Of a DNA stretch of 64,000 nucleotides, positions 35,057 to 46,009 are shown piece by piece. How positions within the stretch are numbered: the stretch's first letter is position 1; each line of letters opens with the position of its first letter. This DNA comes from Oegoconia quadripuncta (Eukaryota; Arthropoda; Insecta; Lepidoptera; Autostichidae): contig OX438751.1 in assembly GCA_949316235.1 (NCBI GenBank), forward strand, positions 7,898,413 to 7,962,412. Direction: 5' to 3'. The notes beneath the pieces are model-generated. The model was not told the origin of the DNA, did not search any database, and saw only the letters and a program-made list of their open reading frames with translations. The translations under genes and the position numbers were made by a program.

Positions 35057-35287
35057 AATAATAATAAATATCTTTGCACATACGCACAGCGCTATCTAAT
35101 TCCACACTAAGCAACTAGGCTTGTATGCTATATATGGTTGATAAACTACAAATCTACATTTTTGTTGGAAATAAATACATATATAAATGTAAAATATTCA
35201 TAACTCGGGAACACATTCATCATACAAACATATACCATATATGGTGTACCAGTCAGAGTTTCTAACCACTAAACCAAACAGGTCGTC
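35057..35287 (-). mobile_element. SINE family B
   Basis: CTAATTCCACACTAAGCAAC, CATAACTCGGGAACAC, GTTTCTAACCACTAAACCAA and CAGGTCGTC at the head end. Part of the head around the B box is deleted. Confidence 0.78.
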
Positions 35288-35644
35288 AAAAATATTGGAT
35301 CAAAGTATATTGGATACGGGCAGCACAGGCACATCGTTGTGGAGCTTATTGGGAAGGCCTTTGTCCAGCAGTGGACACCTTTCGCCTGATTTGATGATGA
35401 TATTTGATTTTGTGATATCAATAATCTAAGACTCAGTTCACAAGTCTGGGCACCGCTTGATCGCTTGGTTGCTGACTGTACTTCTGACTCTACTGCAATC
35501 GATACCTGAACCACTGAATTTGAGTGTAGCTATTTGTAAACTAGATAAGGACTAATTCAAAGGCAGAGAAAGCAAAACAAAAAACCAGCAAAACAGAAAA
35601 GAACTTTCCTCTTACTCACTGAATAATTTTGTTTGCACTGCTGT

Positions 35645-35691
35645 CAGAGCAAGACAAACAAATTCTTAAAAATTGTTTTTGTCTTGCTCTG
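35645..35691. repeat. Hairpin, 20-bp stem, 6-nt loop
   Basis: CAGAGCAAGACAAACAAATT, loop CTTAAA, AATTGTTTTTGTCTTGCTCT then G. One mismatch. Confidence 0.75.
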
Positions 35692-35756
35692 GCTACTTGT
35701 ATATTGATACAAGACTGCTAAAGGCCTTTTTAAAAAGTAAAATAAAGTATATAAGA

Positions 35757-36462
35757 CGACCGCTTGGTGTAGTGGTCTTCGAAACCATCGGTTGCAAGTT
35801 TGGAGTTTGAGTGAAATGAAATGAAATGAAATGAAAATCATTTATTCATGTAGGCAATAAATACAATATGCACTTATGAATGTCACTTGTTTTTAAACTA
35901 CCACTAGCTCGGAACGCGACCACTACTGAGAAGAGCTAGCGAGAAACTCAGAGAGTTTGTCTCTTTTCAATCAGTCATTTACAATCTACAAAGGTTACAA
36001 CAATTTTTATATATCGTGTAGAGGAGCCGTTTAATCCCATGGATTACTATCATTAATGTAGCCTGAAATTTGGTGATATCCCTTTTTACATTTTTGTTTT
36101 ATACTAAGTTTAAAATTATTAAGCGGAAGATTCTGTATATCCATGGGAACCTTGTTGTACAAGCGCACACATTGACCTCTGAATGACTTACTAACTTTAC
36201 TAAGTCTACTAAAAGGTACAGCAAATTGATTTTTGTTCCTTGTATTGACATTATGTAGGTCACAATGTTTCTCGAATGAATATATATATTTCTCTTAATA
36301 TATACAAGATTTTCATATATATATTGTGACGAAAATGTTAAAATATTAATTTCTTTATTCCTAAGTCAAGATCTTGTATTTTTATCGTTATTTAGTATCC
36401 ATAGATTTGCCTGTTTAGAACTAGATAATTGATGTAAGGGTCCTAAATATTTATTTATATCA
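35757..36462 (+). mobile_element. SINE family C split by a jockey-like LINE
   Basis: Head GACCGCTTGGTGTAGTGGT and GAAACCATCGGTTGCAAGTT at 35757-35806; 3' part TTATTTAGTATCCATAGATT, ACTAGATAATTGATGTAAGG and AATATTTATTTAT at 36388-36462. Between them lies the minus-strand LINE 3' end. Confidence 0.68.
35812..36340 (-). pseudogene. Jockey-like LINE 3' end inserted in SINE C
   Basis: On the minus strand, 36277-36031 reads as an uninterrupted C-terminal RT piece: FEKHCDLHNVNTRNKNQFAV, later YNKVPMDIQNLPLNNFK, ending before a TAA at 36033-36031. The 3' UTR contains GAGTTTCTCGCTAGCTCTTC, the diverged form of the motif in the other jockey-like copies, then AATAAA and a CATTT-repeat tail at 35836-35812. 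The 5' boundary is not sharp (36290-36366). SINE C sequence lies on both sides, so this LINE inserted into the SINE. Confidence 0.8.
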
Positions 36463-36783
36463 AAAACGGTCACAAGCATCAAAGTAGTTCCCAATACTAA
36501 TGTTAGCACTACTAAATGATTAATCATAAGAGAAATTTTATATTATCTTCTAATTATTGTACAAACTAACCATTTCGCTGGCACTTTCTTTTTATTAACC
36601 GAGTATCGAGTTTCAATACCGTTATGATTAGTTTAATGAGATCCAAATCGATGTAATGAATTGATATCGGTTGTTCAATCTCAGTAGTATTAGGTACCTG
36701 TTACTTCAGTCTCGTCGGCTCAGTTGAGTAGACTGTCACACCACAGTTAATATAAAGGGGTTCGCAGTAATAACTTTATATAT

Positions 36784-37027
36784 TACTAGCTTTAAGCCCG
36801 CGGCTTCGCCTGCGTGGAATAATTTTATCGCGGATATGTTTAATTTGTTTATCTTGCGGTAGCTACTCACTTTGTCGTTATAAAAAATATCATACGTTTT
36901 AATCCATGTTGTTTCTACCTATACACCAAATTTCATCCAAATCCGTTCATCCGTTTCGCCGTGATTGAACAACAAACAAACATCCTAACTTTCACATTAA
37001 TAACATTAGTTAGTATTAGTGTTATTA
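36784..37027 (+). repeat. Lepidopteran interspersed repeat family E
   Basis: GCCCGCGGCTTCGCCTGCGT, ACCAAATTTCATCCAAATCC, GTTCATCCGTTTCGCCGTGA, CTTTCACATTAATAACATTA. A very common lepidopteran repeat; class uncertain (possibly a Helitron-type or other non-autonomous element). Confidence 0.7.
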
Positions 37028-37071
37028 GGCTTCTCCAATGCAGGTCAAAGCGATTTTTTAAATTTATTTTA

Positions 37072-37246
37072 TACTAGCTTTCCGCCCACGGTTTCATCTG
37101 CGTGGAATAACTTTATATATATATTAATATCCAGGGTATGTTCTACCTATATGGCAAATTTCATCCAAATCCGTTCATTCGTTTCGCCGTGATTAAACAA
37201 CAAACAAACATCCAAACTTTCGCATTTATATTATGAGTTAAGATAG
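37072..37246 (+). repeat. Repeat family E, second copy in tandem order
   Basis: TTTCCGCCCACGGTTTCATC, GCAAATTTCATCCAAATCCG, TTTCGCATTTATATTATGAG. Same orientation, 45 bp after the previous copy. Confidence 0.7.
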
Positions 37247-37344
37247 TTAGATTTAAAAAGAAATCCTAATTGATCCAATGAGGGCACCACTGGACGGAAT
37301 AAACTCTCTTAATAGTTATACAAATTATTAGGGAGAGGTATTTG

Positions 37345-39060
37345 TGTGATACAATAAGTACCACTGCAAGGTAGCATGCACATTAAGACATAGAGACATC
37401 TTAGACAAATATAGACATCTTAAAAGCATTTCGATCTTTAGACAAGAAAAAACTGCCGACCTTAACGGTTTATCAGTAAAAATTATTAGTGCCGTAATTG
37501 ATTGTGTTTCATAACACTTAGCTTGTATTTTTAATAAATGTACTGATGATGGCATATTTCCTGATCTGATAAAGCACAGTAAAGTCATACCTTTATTTAA
37601 AGCCGGTAGTACATCAGACCTCTCTAATTTTAGACCTATTTCAATACTACCGACTCTCAGTTAAATCTTTGAAAGAATTATATGAAATCAGTTATCGACT
37701 TATTTTTACAGTAACAATCTAATGTTATATAAGCAATTCAGTTTTATTAGGGGCCGCTCGACAACCGATGCAGGAGTCGAGCCCTTACTTTTGAGTATTT
37801 TGATACTTGTCCAAGGCCTTTGATTGCGTTCATCATGACGCTTTAATCAGGAAATTAAGTCATTATGGTGTAACCGGCCGTGCTTTGGACCTTCTGAATT
37901 CTTATTTGAGTAACCGAGTTCAGGGGGTTGATATCAGTGGCAATACATCGTCAGGGTCGACAGTCTGTATGGGCGTCCCACAAGGCTCCATTCTCGGACC
38001 ATTTTTGTTTTTGGTTTACATAATTGACTTGCTTGTTTGCTGACGATACCTCTGTATTGTTTAAAGTAAATAGCCTAAAATTAAATTATGACGACGTGAA
38101 TAACGCTATTTCTCAAATAGTAGAATGGTTTACGGCAAATAATTAATTACTTAATGAAAAAAACTAAATGTACTAAATGTAAAAATTTGTACTGCCTAAT
38201 GTCAGGGACGTGCCCACAAATATAATGATATAAATTTCACTCTAGACCTTGTTGATTCCACTGTATTTTTGGGTATTACTTTGGACGCCAAATTACAAAG
38301 GGCTTCACATATCCATAAATTGGCGAAGAAGTTCAGCTCTGCAGCGTATGCAGTCAAAAAAATTGGACAAATATCGGACGTAAATATTGCTAGATTAGTA
38401 TATTTTAGTTATTTTCATAGCCTGATGTCTTACCTTACGGCATCTTGCTGCGGGGAAATGCCGCGGATGTAAATACAATCTTTGTTTTACAAAAACGAGC
38501 CATTCGCGCAATTTATCAATTGAGACCTGCATTGTCAGTTAGAGACAGATTTAAAGAGTATTATGCGTCACAATACAATTTTAAAAGTCTGATATGTGTC
38601 AAAAAAATATTATTATTATTATTATTATTATATTATTATAGACGAGCAGCATTACTGCTGGTATGTCTATGTCACAGTGTTGGAAGAGTTCACATTGATC
38701 ATTATGTTGTTATTCATATAACTATACATGTAACATTCATATAACATTCATGTAAATATAGCATCATTTAGGAAAAATTGTGACAAACATGATGTCTATA
38801 CAAGAAATAAAGATAAACTTGCAGGTCACATAAATCGCCTCCGCAAAGTCAGTAATTCATTCAAAGGGTTTTATGTATACCCTTTTCAATAAGTTTCCTG
38901 TGAAAATACAAAATCTTCACATATATTTAAAAGTACTCTTAAATGAAACTGTGAGCTTTGTTGCAACTTCATGAGAACTTCATTAAATTCCTTCCTCTCA
39001 TACCATCCTCGTATCGTGCAACCCACGCTTGAGAGGGGAGCCTTTACGGGCCAAGCTAAT
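37345..39060 (+). pseudogene. Jockey-like LINE, degraded RT through C-terminus
   Basis: Same family as 13918-14882 but longer. RT fingers are readable from about 37450 (TADLNGLSVKIISAVI, VIPLFKAGSTSDLSNFRPIS near 37590-37640), then motif A and B in one frame at 37807-38043 (SKAFDCVHHD, GVPQGSILGP). Compared with the 14 kb copy, about 40 nt are missing just before the catalytic box, so the frame stops and only ADDTSVLF survives. The region near 38269-38472 gives the thumb (MGITLDAKLQ) and 38445-38600 a C-terminal piece. An ATT repeat (38609-38640) and foreign sequence interrupt it, and the extreme C-terminus (CDKHDVYTRNKDKLAGHINR) resumes near 38780. Many stops; long dead. Confidence 0.82.
38609..38640. 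repeat. ATT microsatellite
   Basis: About ten ATT units interrupting the jockey-like LINE at 37.3-39 kb. Confidence 0.85.
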
Positions 39061-39539
39061 AAACTGCGATTATTATGGTTTATATGAAATATTGTACGTA
39101 AGGTATAGGTTTACGCAATTATTTTAAACCGAGGTATCAATTTAAGTTTTAAAACAGATCGATTCTTTATCGCTCCGTAAATTGAATAATTTTTATTTTG
39201 TAGAAGATCGTCCAATGTTACCTACAAATTTCGAATATACATTTATTGATTTAGTGCTATAATTTATAAAATTAACTCGTAAATGATATCTATTTTAATA
39301 AATATGTAGATATATAAGAAACACATAAAATTATAGTTAATTATTGCTTTTAATGCGTAAAATTATTTAAATTACAAGCTGTGGGCATAACAATCATACA
39401 ATTTGTTTTAAAAAGTCACAAAAAAAAAATATTGGTTATTAATTCTATAAACACTAAAATTATAATAATTAGATGTTTTAGGAGCTGTTGATTTATATGT
39501 GGCACTCTACATTTCGTCTCCACAGAATACCAGTGGCTT

Positions 39540-39720
39540 TGTTGTTCCAAATCCACATACAAATTGGAGACCTTTTTAACTCCCGATGTAAAAGGACGGG
39601 TGTTATGTCTTTGAATGTGCTGTGTGTGTGTGTGAGTGTATCCAGACGCTAATGCTAATGCATCTAACAGAAAGACCCATATCCACCCAGAGTTTGTTGA
39701 TGGAAACTATCCACCCATAC
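39540..39720 (+). repeat. Repeat family H, second copy
   Basis: TTGGAGACCTTTTTAACTCC, CGATGTAAAAGGACGGGTGT, GCTGTGTGTGTGTGTGAGTG. Its flank TTGGAGACCTTTTTRACTCC is also at 7190-7210. Confidence 0.5.
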
Positions 39721-39780
39721 AGTTCTGACAAGGGATTTGATAAACATAAATTGAAAATTTAGATAACCCCGTAAGATTAT

Positions 39781-40060
39781 ACATATATAACGTCTCGACC
39801 TTTATCCCAAATGAGGTGTTCAAAGTTATCCCAAACAATAGTGTTAGGGTGTTCCAAACATTAAAAGTTTAATGATTGAAACAACATTCACGGTTCACCT
39901 TATGAAATATACAGAAATGCACACGTGACAGGGGGTGAGCCAATCGACTTTCGATATATGTTTTTTGGTGGAAACTCCCTTAGTCGCCTTTTTACGACAC
40001 CCACGGAAAGAGACGGGTTGGTTCTATTTTATTTGAGTGTCTAAACCACGCAGCACAGAC
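39781..40060 (+). repeat. Repeat family D
   Basis: ACCTTTATCCCAAATGAGGT, TTCCAAACATTAAAAGTTTA, ACAGGGGGTGAGCC, TTAGTCGCCTTTTTACGACA, CCCACGGAAAGAGACGGGTT. Unclassified but high-copy in Lepidoptera. Confidence 0.7.
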
Positions 40061-40879
40061 TACGATATTATCCAAATATACCAACCATCTGGATAAAAAC
40101 CTCAATATTTTGTAAACACCTCAACCGATTTTTATCAAACATGGACACAACTCAAATCGGATAACAAATTACTGAGATACATCCAGACAATGTCTAAACA
40201 CACACACACGCAGACAACGCCCTCAAACGCATAACAACCGTACATTTTCGTCGGGGGTTGAAAACCTGAAAAACAGCCAGGGTATTCCAATTTAGTATAC
40301 AAATACCCCACAAGTATCCCACAAAATAGAACAATCGAGATTTGGATCATCGCTCAGCGGTTAAAACTTGTAGCTCGGTTAGAACCATTTCCTCGTAACT
40401 GCGGTAGGCTTCTATCATGTTAAGACATTAAGCTACTGTAAGCGAATAACTGGTGTTTATATGTTGTGCGCAAGAGTTGAGATCCAATCTGGACTTGAAC
40501 AAATCGAGGCGAGCACCGCTGCCGCGATTGAGTTATTATATCTTCCTGTTAGGCTACTTGTTTTTGTAGCTCCCGTGTGTTTTTATTAATTACACACAAT
40601 AAATAATAAATATTTTATGTGTAATGCGATACGTACGAGGCGCAGGTGAGATGTGGCCAGCCGATATGCGCGCGCGCCTCGGATCGGATGTACAGTTATT
40701 ATTCAAAGAGGACTTTTTATTGTTTCTTCTTGATATTAATGTTGTTTGAACGCCATTGTAGTTTATCAGTGTGGTCAGCTGTTATTGTCAAAGGTATTGT
40801 TGTTACAGCTTCCGAATTGACCCAGTACCGTAAGCTGTGATCTTCGCTATTAAGACAGGACAGTTGATGTTGTTTCAAT

Positions 40880-40962
40880 CATGGAACTTGTTTGGAACAC
40901 CCAAACTCGTATGTTTGGGATATCTTTCACCACCCCCTTTGGGATAAAGGTTATATGTTTGA
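40880..40962 (-). repeat. Repeat family D, 5' fragment
   Basis: GGAACACCCAAACTCGTATG, TTTGGGATATCTTTCACCAC and CTTTGGGATAAAGG: reverse of the family start. Confidence 0.65.
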
Positions 40963-41504
40963 TATTACAACACATACAAATGAACGTACATACTATATGT
41001 ATGCAAAATCAAGTGATAAATTGATTTGAATTTTATATGACCTATGTGTGAGCTGAGGAGATAATGGTATAGGTAGGTATTATAAGTACCAAAAATAAAG
41101 TACAAACTATTATTATTTAATAACAAGAAAATACAGACCTTAAATCTGAACCCATACTTAAAACTCCAATATGGTTAAGCTGCGGTACGTATTGCGCATG
41201 ACGCGGCGGATTCCGGCGCACGCGCTGCCTAGAGGCCACAATTAGGTACACATCACGCAATATGGGTATGCCGACCTCGCACTTTGCTACCTCATTACCG
41301 GAGAAAGCAAACAAAAGAGAAGATACAGAAAATTGACCAATGAAATTCCTAGTGCAAAAAAGTGTCAAGTGTGATTCGGGACTCGAACACTGAATGTTCT
41401 GTAAGTACTATATTGTTTTAGTGTAGTTCCATAAGTAATCCTAATCCTACAACGTCGGCTTGGACATTTGGTAAAAAAAAACAATTCATCTCATTCCGTG
41501 GGTG

Positions 41505-41630
41505 TAACGGTGAATGGGCTCACCCCCTGTCATGAGAACATTTCGTACATTTCGAAAATTGTCTCCAGCAAAATTTTTAAAATTTGGCACACCCAAACGA
41601 ATCTTTGGGATATCTGAATGAAATGATACG
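41505..41630 (-). repeat. Repeat family D, deleted copy
   Basis: CCGTGGGTGTAACGGTGAAT joins the family end to its middle (about 70 bp missing), then GGGCTCACCCCCTGTCATGA and CACACCCAAACGAATCTTTG. The 60-codon frame here is a by-product. Confidence 0.6.
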
Positions 41631-41696
41631 AATACCACGCAAGCCATTACCCACCTCCACACTCCCACTGCAACTGCTGTAAGCCAGAATCAACAG

Positions 41697-41940
41697 ACGA
41701 CCTGTTTGGTGTAGTGGTTAGAAACTCTGCTACTGTACCAAAAGGTCGCGCGTTCGAATCTTTTTGCATGATGAATATGGACATGTGTTATGGATGTTTT
41801 TCATTTTTATATGTATTGATTAAAAAAAATGCATTTAAGTAGTTTATCAACCATCTGGTATCTATAATACAAGCCTAGTTGCTTAGTGTGGAACTAGATG
41901 GCGCTGTGTGTATGTGCAAGAATATTTATTTATTTAACAG
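41697..41940 (+). mobile_element. SINE family B
   Basis: GACCTGTTTGGTGTAGTGGT, GGTCGCGCGTTCGAATC, then body (ACACAAGCC region as ATACAAGCCTAGTTGCTTAG) and tail ATTTATTTATTTA. Small deletion after the B box. Confidence 0.8.
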
Positions 41941-42064
41941 TGGTACTGTGCACGGCGCCTACTGAAGTTAGACGCTGTCCTACGTGACTCTATCTACCTT
42001 GGGCCCTAGACTAATTAAAGAAGAGGTAGAGGTGTGAAGTAGGAAAAAGTCCCCCCCCCCCTCA

Positions 42065-42910
42065 GCAAATGGAAGTATAGCTAGTTGAATTCAAAACCAG
42101 CCATAGATGGATCAAGTGATGCTTGATCCCCTAGTATTGACACACCACGAACAGGCGCCACAACGCCGTGACTAAAACGCCACCGCGAATAGTAATGCCA
42201 ATAGTAATTTTGGCAAAATTTCCCAAAGGTTTGAAAATCATGTCAGCTTGCCACTACATCGGTGTAGTCCCATATTACTCTTCATTTGGTGGCACAAAGA
42301 AATTATCTCGATAAAGTTACAAATTCCTTAGCATACCAAAAATCCATCACGGCCAGTCAGACTTACAGGCGCTTGTTACAAGACGTGACGAGGCACTAAG
42401 GGAACTCATTACTTACTCACACGCCCTTTGAGATGCGCCTGACGACAGTACACATAACCAGCCATATCCTAATAATTGTGCTGTGTTTTACAGAAGTGCC
42501 TATGAAAATATATTACCAAACGAAGTGTAGAGTCTGAGATCTGTAAAGGGAAAATAATAATAAGTCTTTGTTTTTCATCACAAGGTAAACAAATAACACA
42601 TAATCTGAGGTAAATATAGAAGCTTAAAATTATGGTACATTGTTAAGCAGAGAAGTGAAAAAGAAGTTGACCATTTCTTTTTCACTTCTCTTACTCCACC
42701 GACGAGAGCGTAACTCTTATTTTGAAGAAGAAGTTAAAATATTTGCCTTATGTTAGTCTGGTGTCTATACTAGGATATAACTGTGTCACAGATCATCAGG
42801 CTCCTCATCCCACTCCTCGGTAAAAACTCATCGATTTTGTATGCATAACACTAAACGCTCATATGTGTTATGTAAAATCTTTCTTTCTTTCTGGCTCTGT
42901 AGAATTGTGC
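42065..42910. other. No recognised gene
   Basis: Sequence of average composition with the hairpin at 42649-42691. No motif found. Confidence 0.45.
42649..42691. repeat. Perfect hairpin, 17-bp stem, 9-nt loop
   Basis: AGAGAAGTGAAAAAGAA, loop GTTGACCAT, then TTCTTTTTCACTTCTCT. Confidence 0.8.
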
Positions 42911-42914
42911 ACTG

Positions 42915-43110
42915 ATATAATTGGTCTCACACAACCGGAACACAGCAATGATAGGTACAAACTTACTGCTTGACAGCAGACTTAGATAAGAGGGTGATAT
43001 ATAGCGAGTATTTAAATTTGCCCTACCACTAACCAAACAGAGTTGTAATCTCGCTAGAAATAAAAAAATATATAAATCTTATGTCGTTTGCAATGAGTCA
43101 CGGAGTCTGT
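42915..43110 (-). mobile_element. SINE family A, diverged
   Basis: CACAACCGGAACACAGCAAT, GACAGCAGACTTAGATAAGA, GCCCTACCACTAACCAAACA and a decayed head near 43080-43110. Confidence 0.62.
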
Positions 43111-43739
43111 CTAAAACGAGAAAATAATTGACATTTATTAAAAAAGTTTAGGCCTGGAAATAAATAGAATAAAATTACTATTGATTTCAATAATTTTTAT
43201 TAAATTAATATAATAACCTATATTTTTATATAAATCTTTATTTGTCACGACTGATTTGCATATTTCTTTTTGTCTTTGTTGGATATGAGTCAGCGCCTTC
43301 TTGTTTTAAATGGATTTCCGAGCTACAATTTCTAGTATGGCGATTGTGAGTCCTCTTGTTTTATTGTTTGTACTCATAACTCAATAAACTTGGTTGTATC
43401 CGGTAGAAAATGCACTGAAAAAAAAAAAAAGACATCCCGATTGCGGACCTACCGGTCACGCACACGCGAGTTTCAACGACACGTCATATTAATGTATCAC
43501 ACATGCACTGGCCTTAGAAAAAGTTGCTTCTCTTTGACAGATCGTGCTTTGACCAGCGACATGGAATTTGGGCCATATTATAACGGGAGAAGAGATAAAA
43601 CCATCACTTTGTTGAGGAAGTTCGTGGAATATACAAGCATGTAAACTGTCCATATAAAAGCAGTAAGTTCATTCATTCATGCATTTCATAATGTATTTCA
43701 CTAGTATAGATATAGCCATAATGTGTGAAGGCATGTACA

Positions 43740-43830
43740 ATACGACGGTGGAATCGTTTAGAGCCCTGCCCTCGAAACAAAGGTGGCGGGTTCGAGTTCC
43801 GCCAGGGTAAACGTTTCCGAGTCATATTAA
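43740..43830 (+). mobile_element. tRNA-like SINE head, other family
   Basis: TTTAGAGCCCTGCCCTCGAA and B box GGGTTCGAGTTCC, then AGGGTAAACGTTTCCGAGTC. It looks tRNA-derived but does not fold as a clean canonical tRNA by eye. Confidence 0.45.
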
Positions 43831-44290
43831 AATGGTGGATGATAAAGATAATGATGATATTATAATAATAATGTATAGTATTATAACAAGTAAATGTAAG
43901 TAATAGAAGTGTAACAATTTAATTTGATTTAATGGATCTGGATATCTCGCATAACAGAATATTATTAATAAAATAAATATGCATTATTAATAAAATATAT
44001 GTGCAATGTTTATCAGTTTTTGTATCTATCCACAGGTTTTGCCGATGGAACTAGATAATTGCTGTGAGTGTCAATGTATTTGAGTTTGAGCTAAAAATAC
44101 GGTCAACAGACGTTGTTATGAGATGAGATCCAATAGATTTTTACAATTCCAATTCATTTATTCACAACTTACTCTAACAGTACCTGAACTATCATAGTAC
44201 TATATCAATTTTGTGCGATCATGTAAGCCTTAGTCAGTTTCGTACTAACAAACAACAAGGCAAAGGGATCTAAGCCCATACAGCCATGTC

Positions 44291-44600
44291 TTATTTCTCT
44301 TATTTATTTCTTCAATTTATAAGTCGGTCTCAGTCAAAGCAAGTAAATCGTCGTATACTTGGCGGTTACAGAGTATAGTCACGGTCAGGTCATTCTTCAG
44401 TAAATTGGCAGAATGACAAAAAATTTTGGCGGCATCTTCGTTCGTTCGTTACGCACTTTAATTTACACTTCCCTTCACTCACTGGTACACCATCACTAAC
44501 TTTTGCTGCACAATATTCTTCCATTATTAAGCTTCAAAAGTCAGAATGTACAAATTATAAGAATTGTAAACAAAAATGCAACTTCACTCGCCGAGATCCC
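44291..44600 (+). repeat. 300-bp direct repeat N, copy 1
   Basis: TATAAGTCGGTCTCAGTCAA, CGTCGTATACTTGGCGGTTA, TTACGCACTTTAATTTACAC, GCTGCACAATATTCTTCCAT, CCGAGATCCCGCCAAAAAGC. About 85 percent like 45681-45995 by eye; followed by a family E-like piece (GATTTCATCCGCGTGG). Confidence 0.75.
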
Positions 44601-44833
44601 GCCAAAAAGCCCCCTGCGATTTCATCCGCGTGGTCAAGATAACAAAAAAACATAGCAAAAGGAAAAGGAACAACTACAGTACCTTCGAAATACCGCTAGC
44701 GCCATCTAGCATTTATTTATATTATTTTCACCACCTAACGTACTTATCATTGTTCATTCAGTTAATCAAATACCCTTTTTTGTTTTACAAGGAACTTTGT
44801 GTAGTACACATCAAATGTCTTATGGAAACTACA

Positions 44834-44880
44834 AATTAGGCGACCTTATCGCTAATAGCGATCTCTTCCAAGCAAACTTA
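44834..44880 (-). mobile_element. RTE-type LINE 3' fragment
   Basis: Reverse complement GGAAGAGATCGCTATTAGCG then ATAAGGTCGCC. Only the conserved hairpin remains. Confidence 0.58.
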
Positions 44881-45680
44881 TCATTACGGAATTCAAAACA
44901 AGTAGTGGTTTTTAAAAAGAATTAAGAAAAACGCTGAAAGACGTTTATTTATTTCCTATGTCAACTCAACCTCATCTTTATGTTTGTAGGTACATATCAT
45001 GCTTAAAAGCAATAAATTTATGTTACCTAGAATTTTAACACGTATGTTTTTCTTGTTTGTTGTTCCAGCATGTTTTATTTTAAAAATAATTGCTTAATAT
45101 TATTTTAAATCGAATCATAAATAAATCAACCGCAGTTAAATAGTTCGTAAAAAGCAATTCCATTACAAGTGACCGGTTCAATCTCCATTCCCCAGGAGAA
45201 TAGGCTTTGTGAAATTAACATAAATGAAATGTTAGTGTTGTGGGAAATGACTGTTTTTATGACTAAATTTACATGTTCATTTCATTTACACCTTATATAA
45301 CTAAATAGAAATGTTCTAAAATACTTGACACTTTCACAAATGCTTTTAAAAATGTTTCCATCGTAAATTGTTGCTCCTGTTTTACGGGTGAACATACATT
45401 CTGAAACCACCTTTAGTATGGAAGTCCAATAATTTTCGTCCGAATTCGGCTATGGTTCTTAGTGGAACGTTCTTCGTAATCAGGAGTGGAGTCATCAGTA
45501 AATTGTAGGTTGATATATCACATAGTGTGTAGAGCCATATTACAATAATTCGTGCTACATTGAGGCGGCTGGCCCGTAATATGATTAGTGAGTTTTGAAG
45601 TACCGAGACTTCTTCTTATTTTTGAGGATGGCAACCAGTCAACCTCACTGTCGAGGGACATTACTGCCAGTTTCGAGTGA

Positions 45681-45995
45681 AAATTTTTATTTCTCTTCTT
45701 TCTTCAGTTTATAAGTCAGTCTCAGTCAAAACAAGTAATTCGTCGTATACTTGGTGTATACAGAGTCTAGTCACGGTCAAGTCATTCTTCAGTAAAGTGG
45801 CAGATTTTGGCAGCTTCTTGTGGGAACCCGAACGCTCCGTTACGCACTTTAATTTACACTTCCTTTCACTTGTACACCAACACTAACGTTTGCTGCACAA
45901 TATTCTGCCATTATTAAGCTTCAAAAGTTAGAATGCACAAATTATAAGAATTATAAAGAAAAATGCAAATTCACTCTCCGATATCCCGCCAAAAG
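45681..45995 (+). repeat. 300-bp direct repeat N, copy 2
   Basis: TATAAGTCAGTCTCAGTCAA, CGTCGTATACTTGGTGTATA, TTACGCACTTTAATTTACAC, GCTGCACAATATTCTGCCAT, CCGATATCCCGCCAAAAGCC. Same orientation as copy 1. No tRNA primer-binding site or polypurine tract seen next to either, so LTR status is unproven. Confidence 0.75.
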
Positions 45996-46009
45996 CCACC
46001 GAGGCTTGT

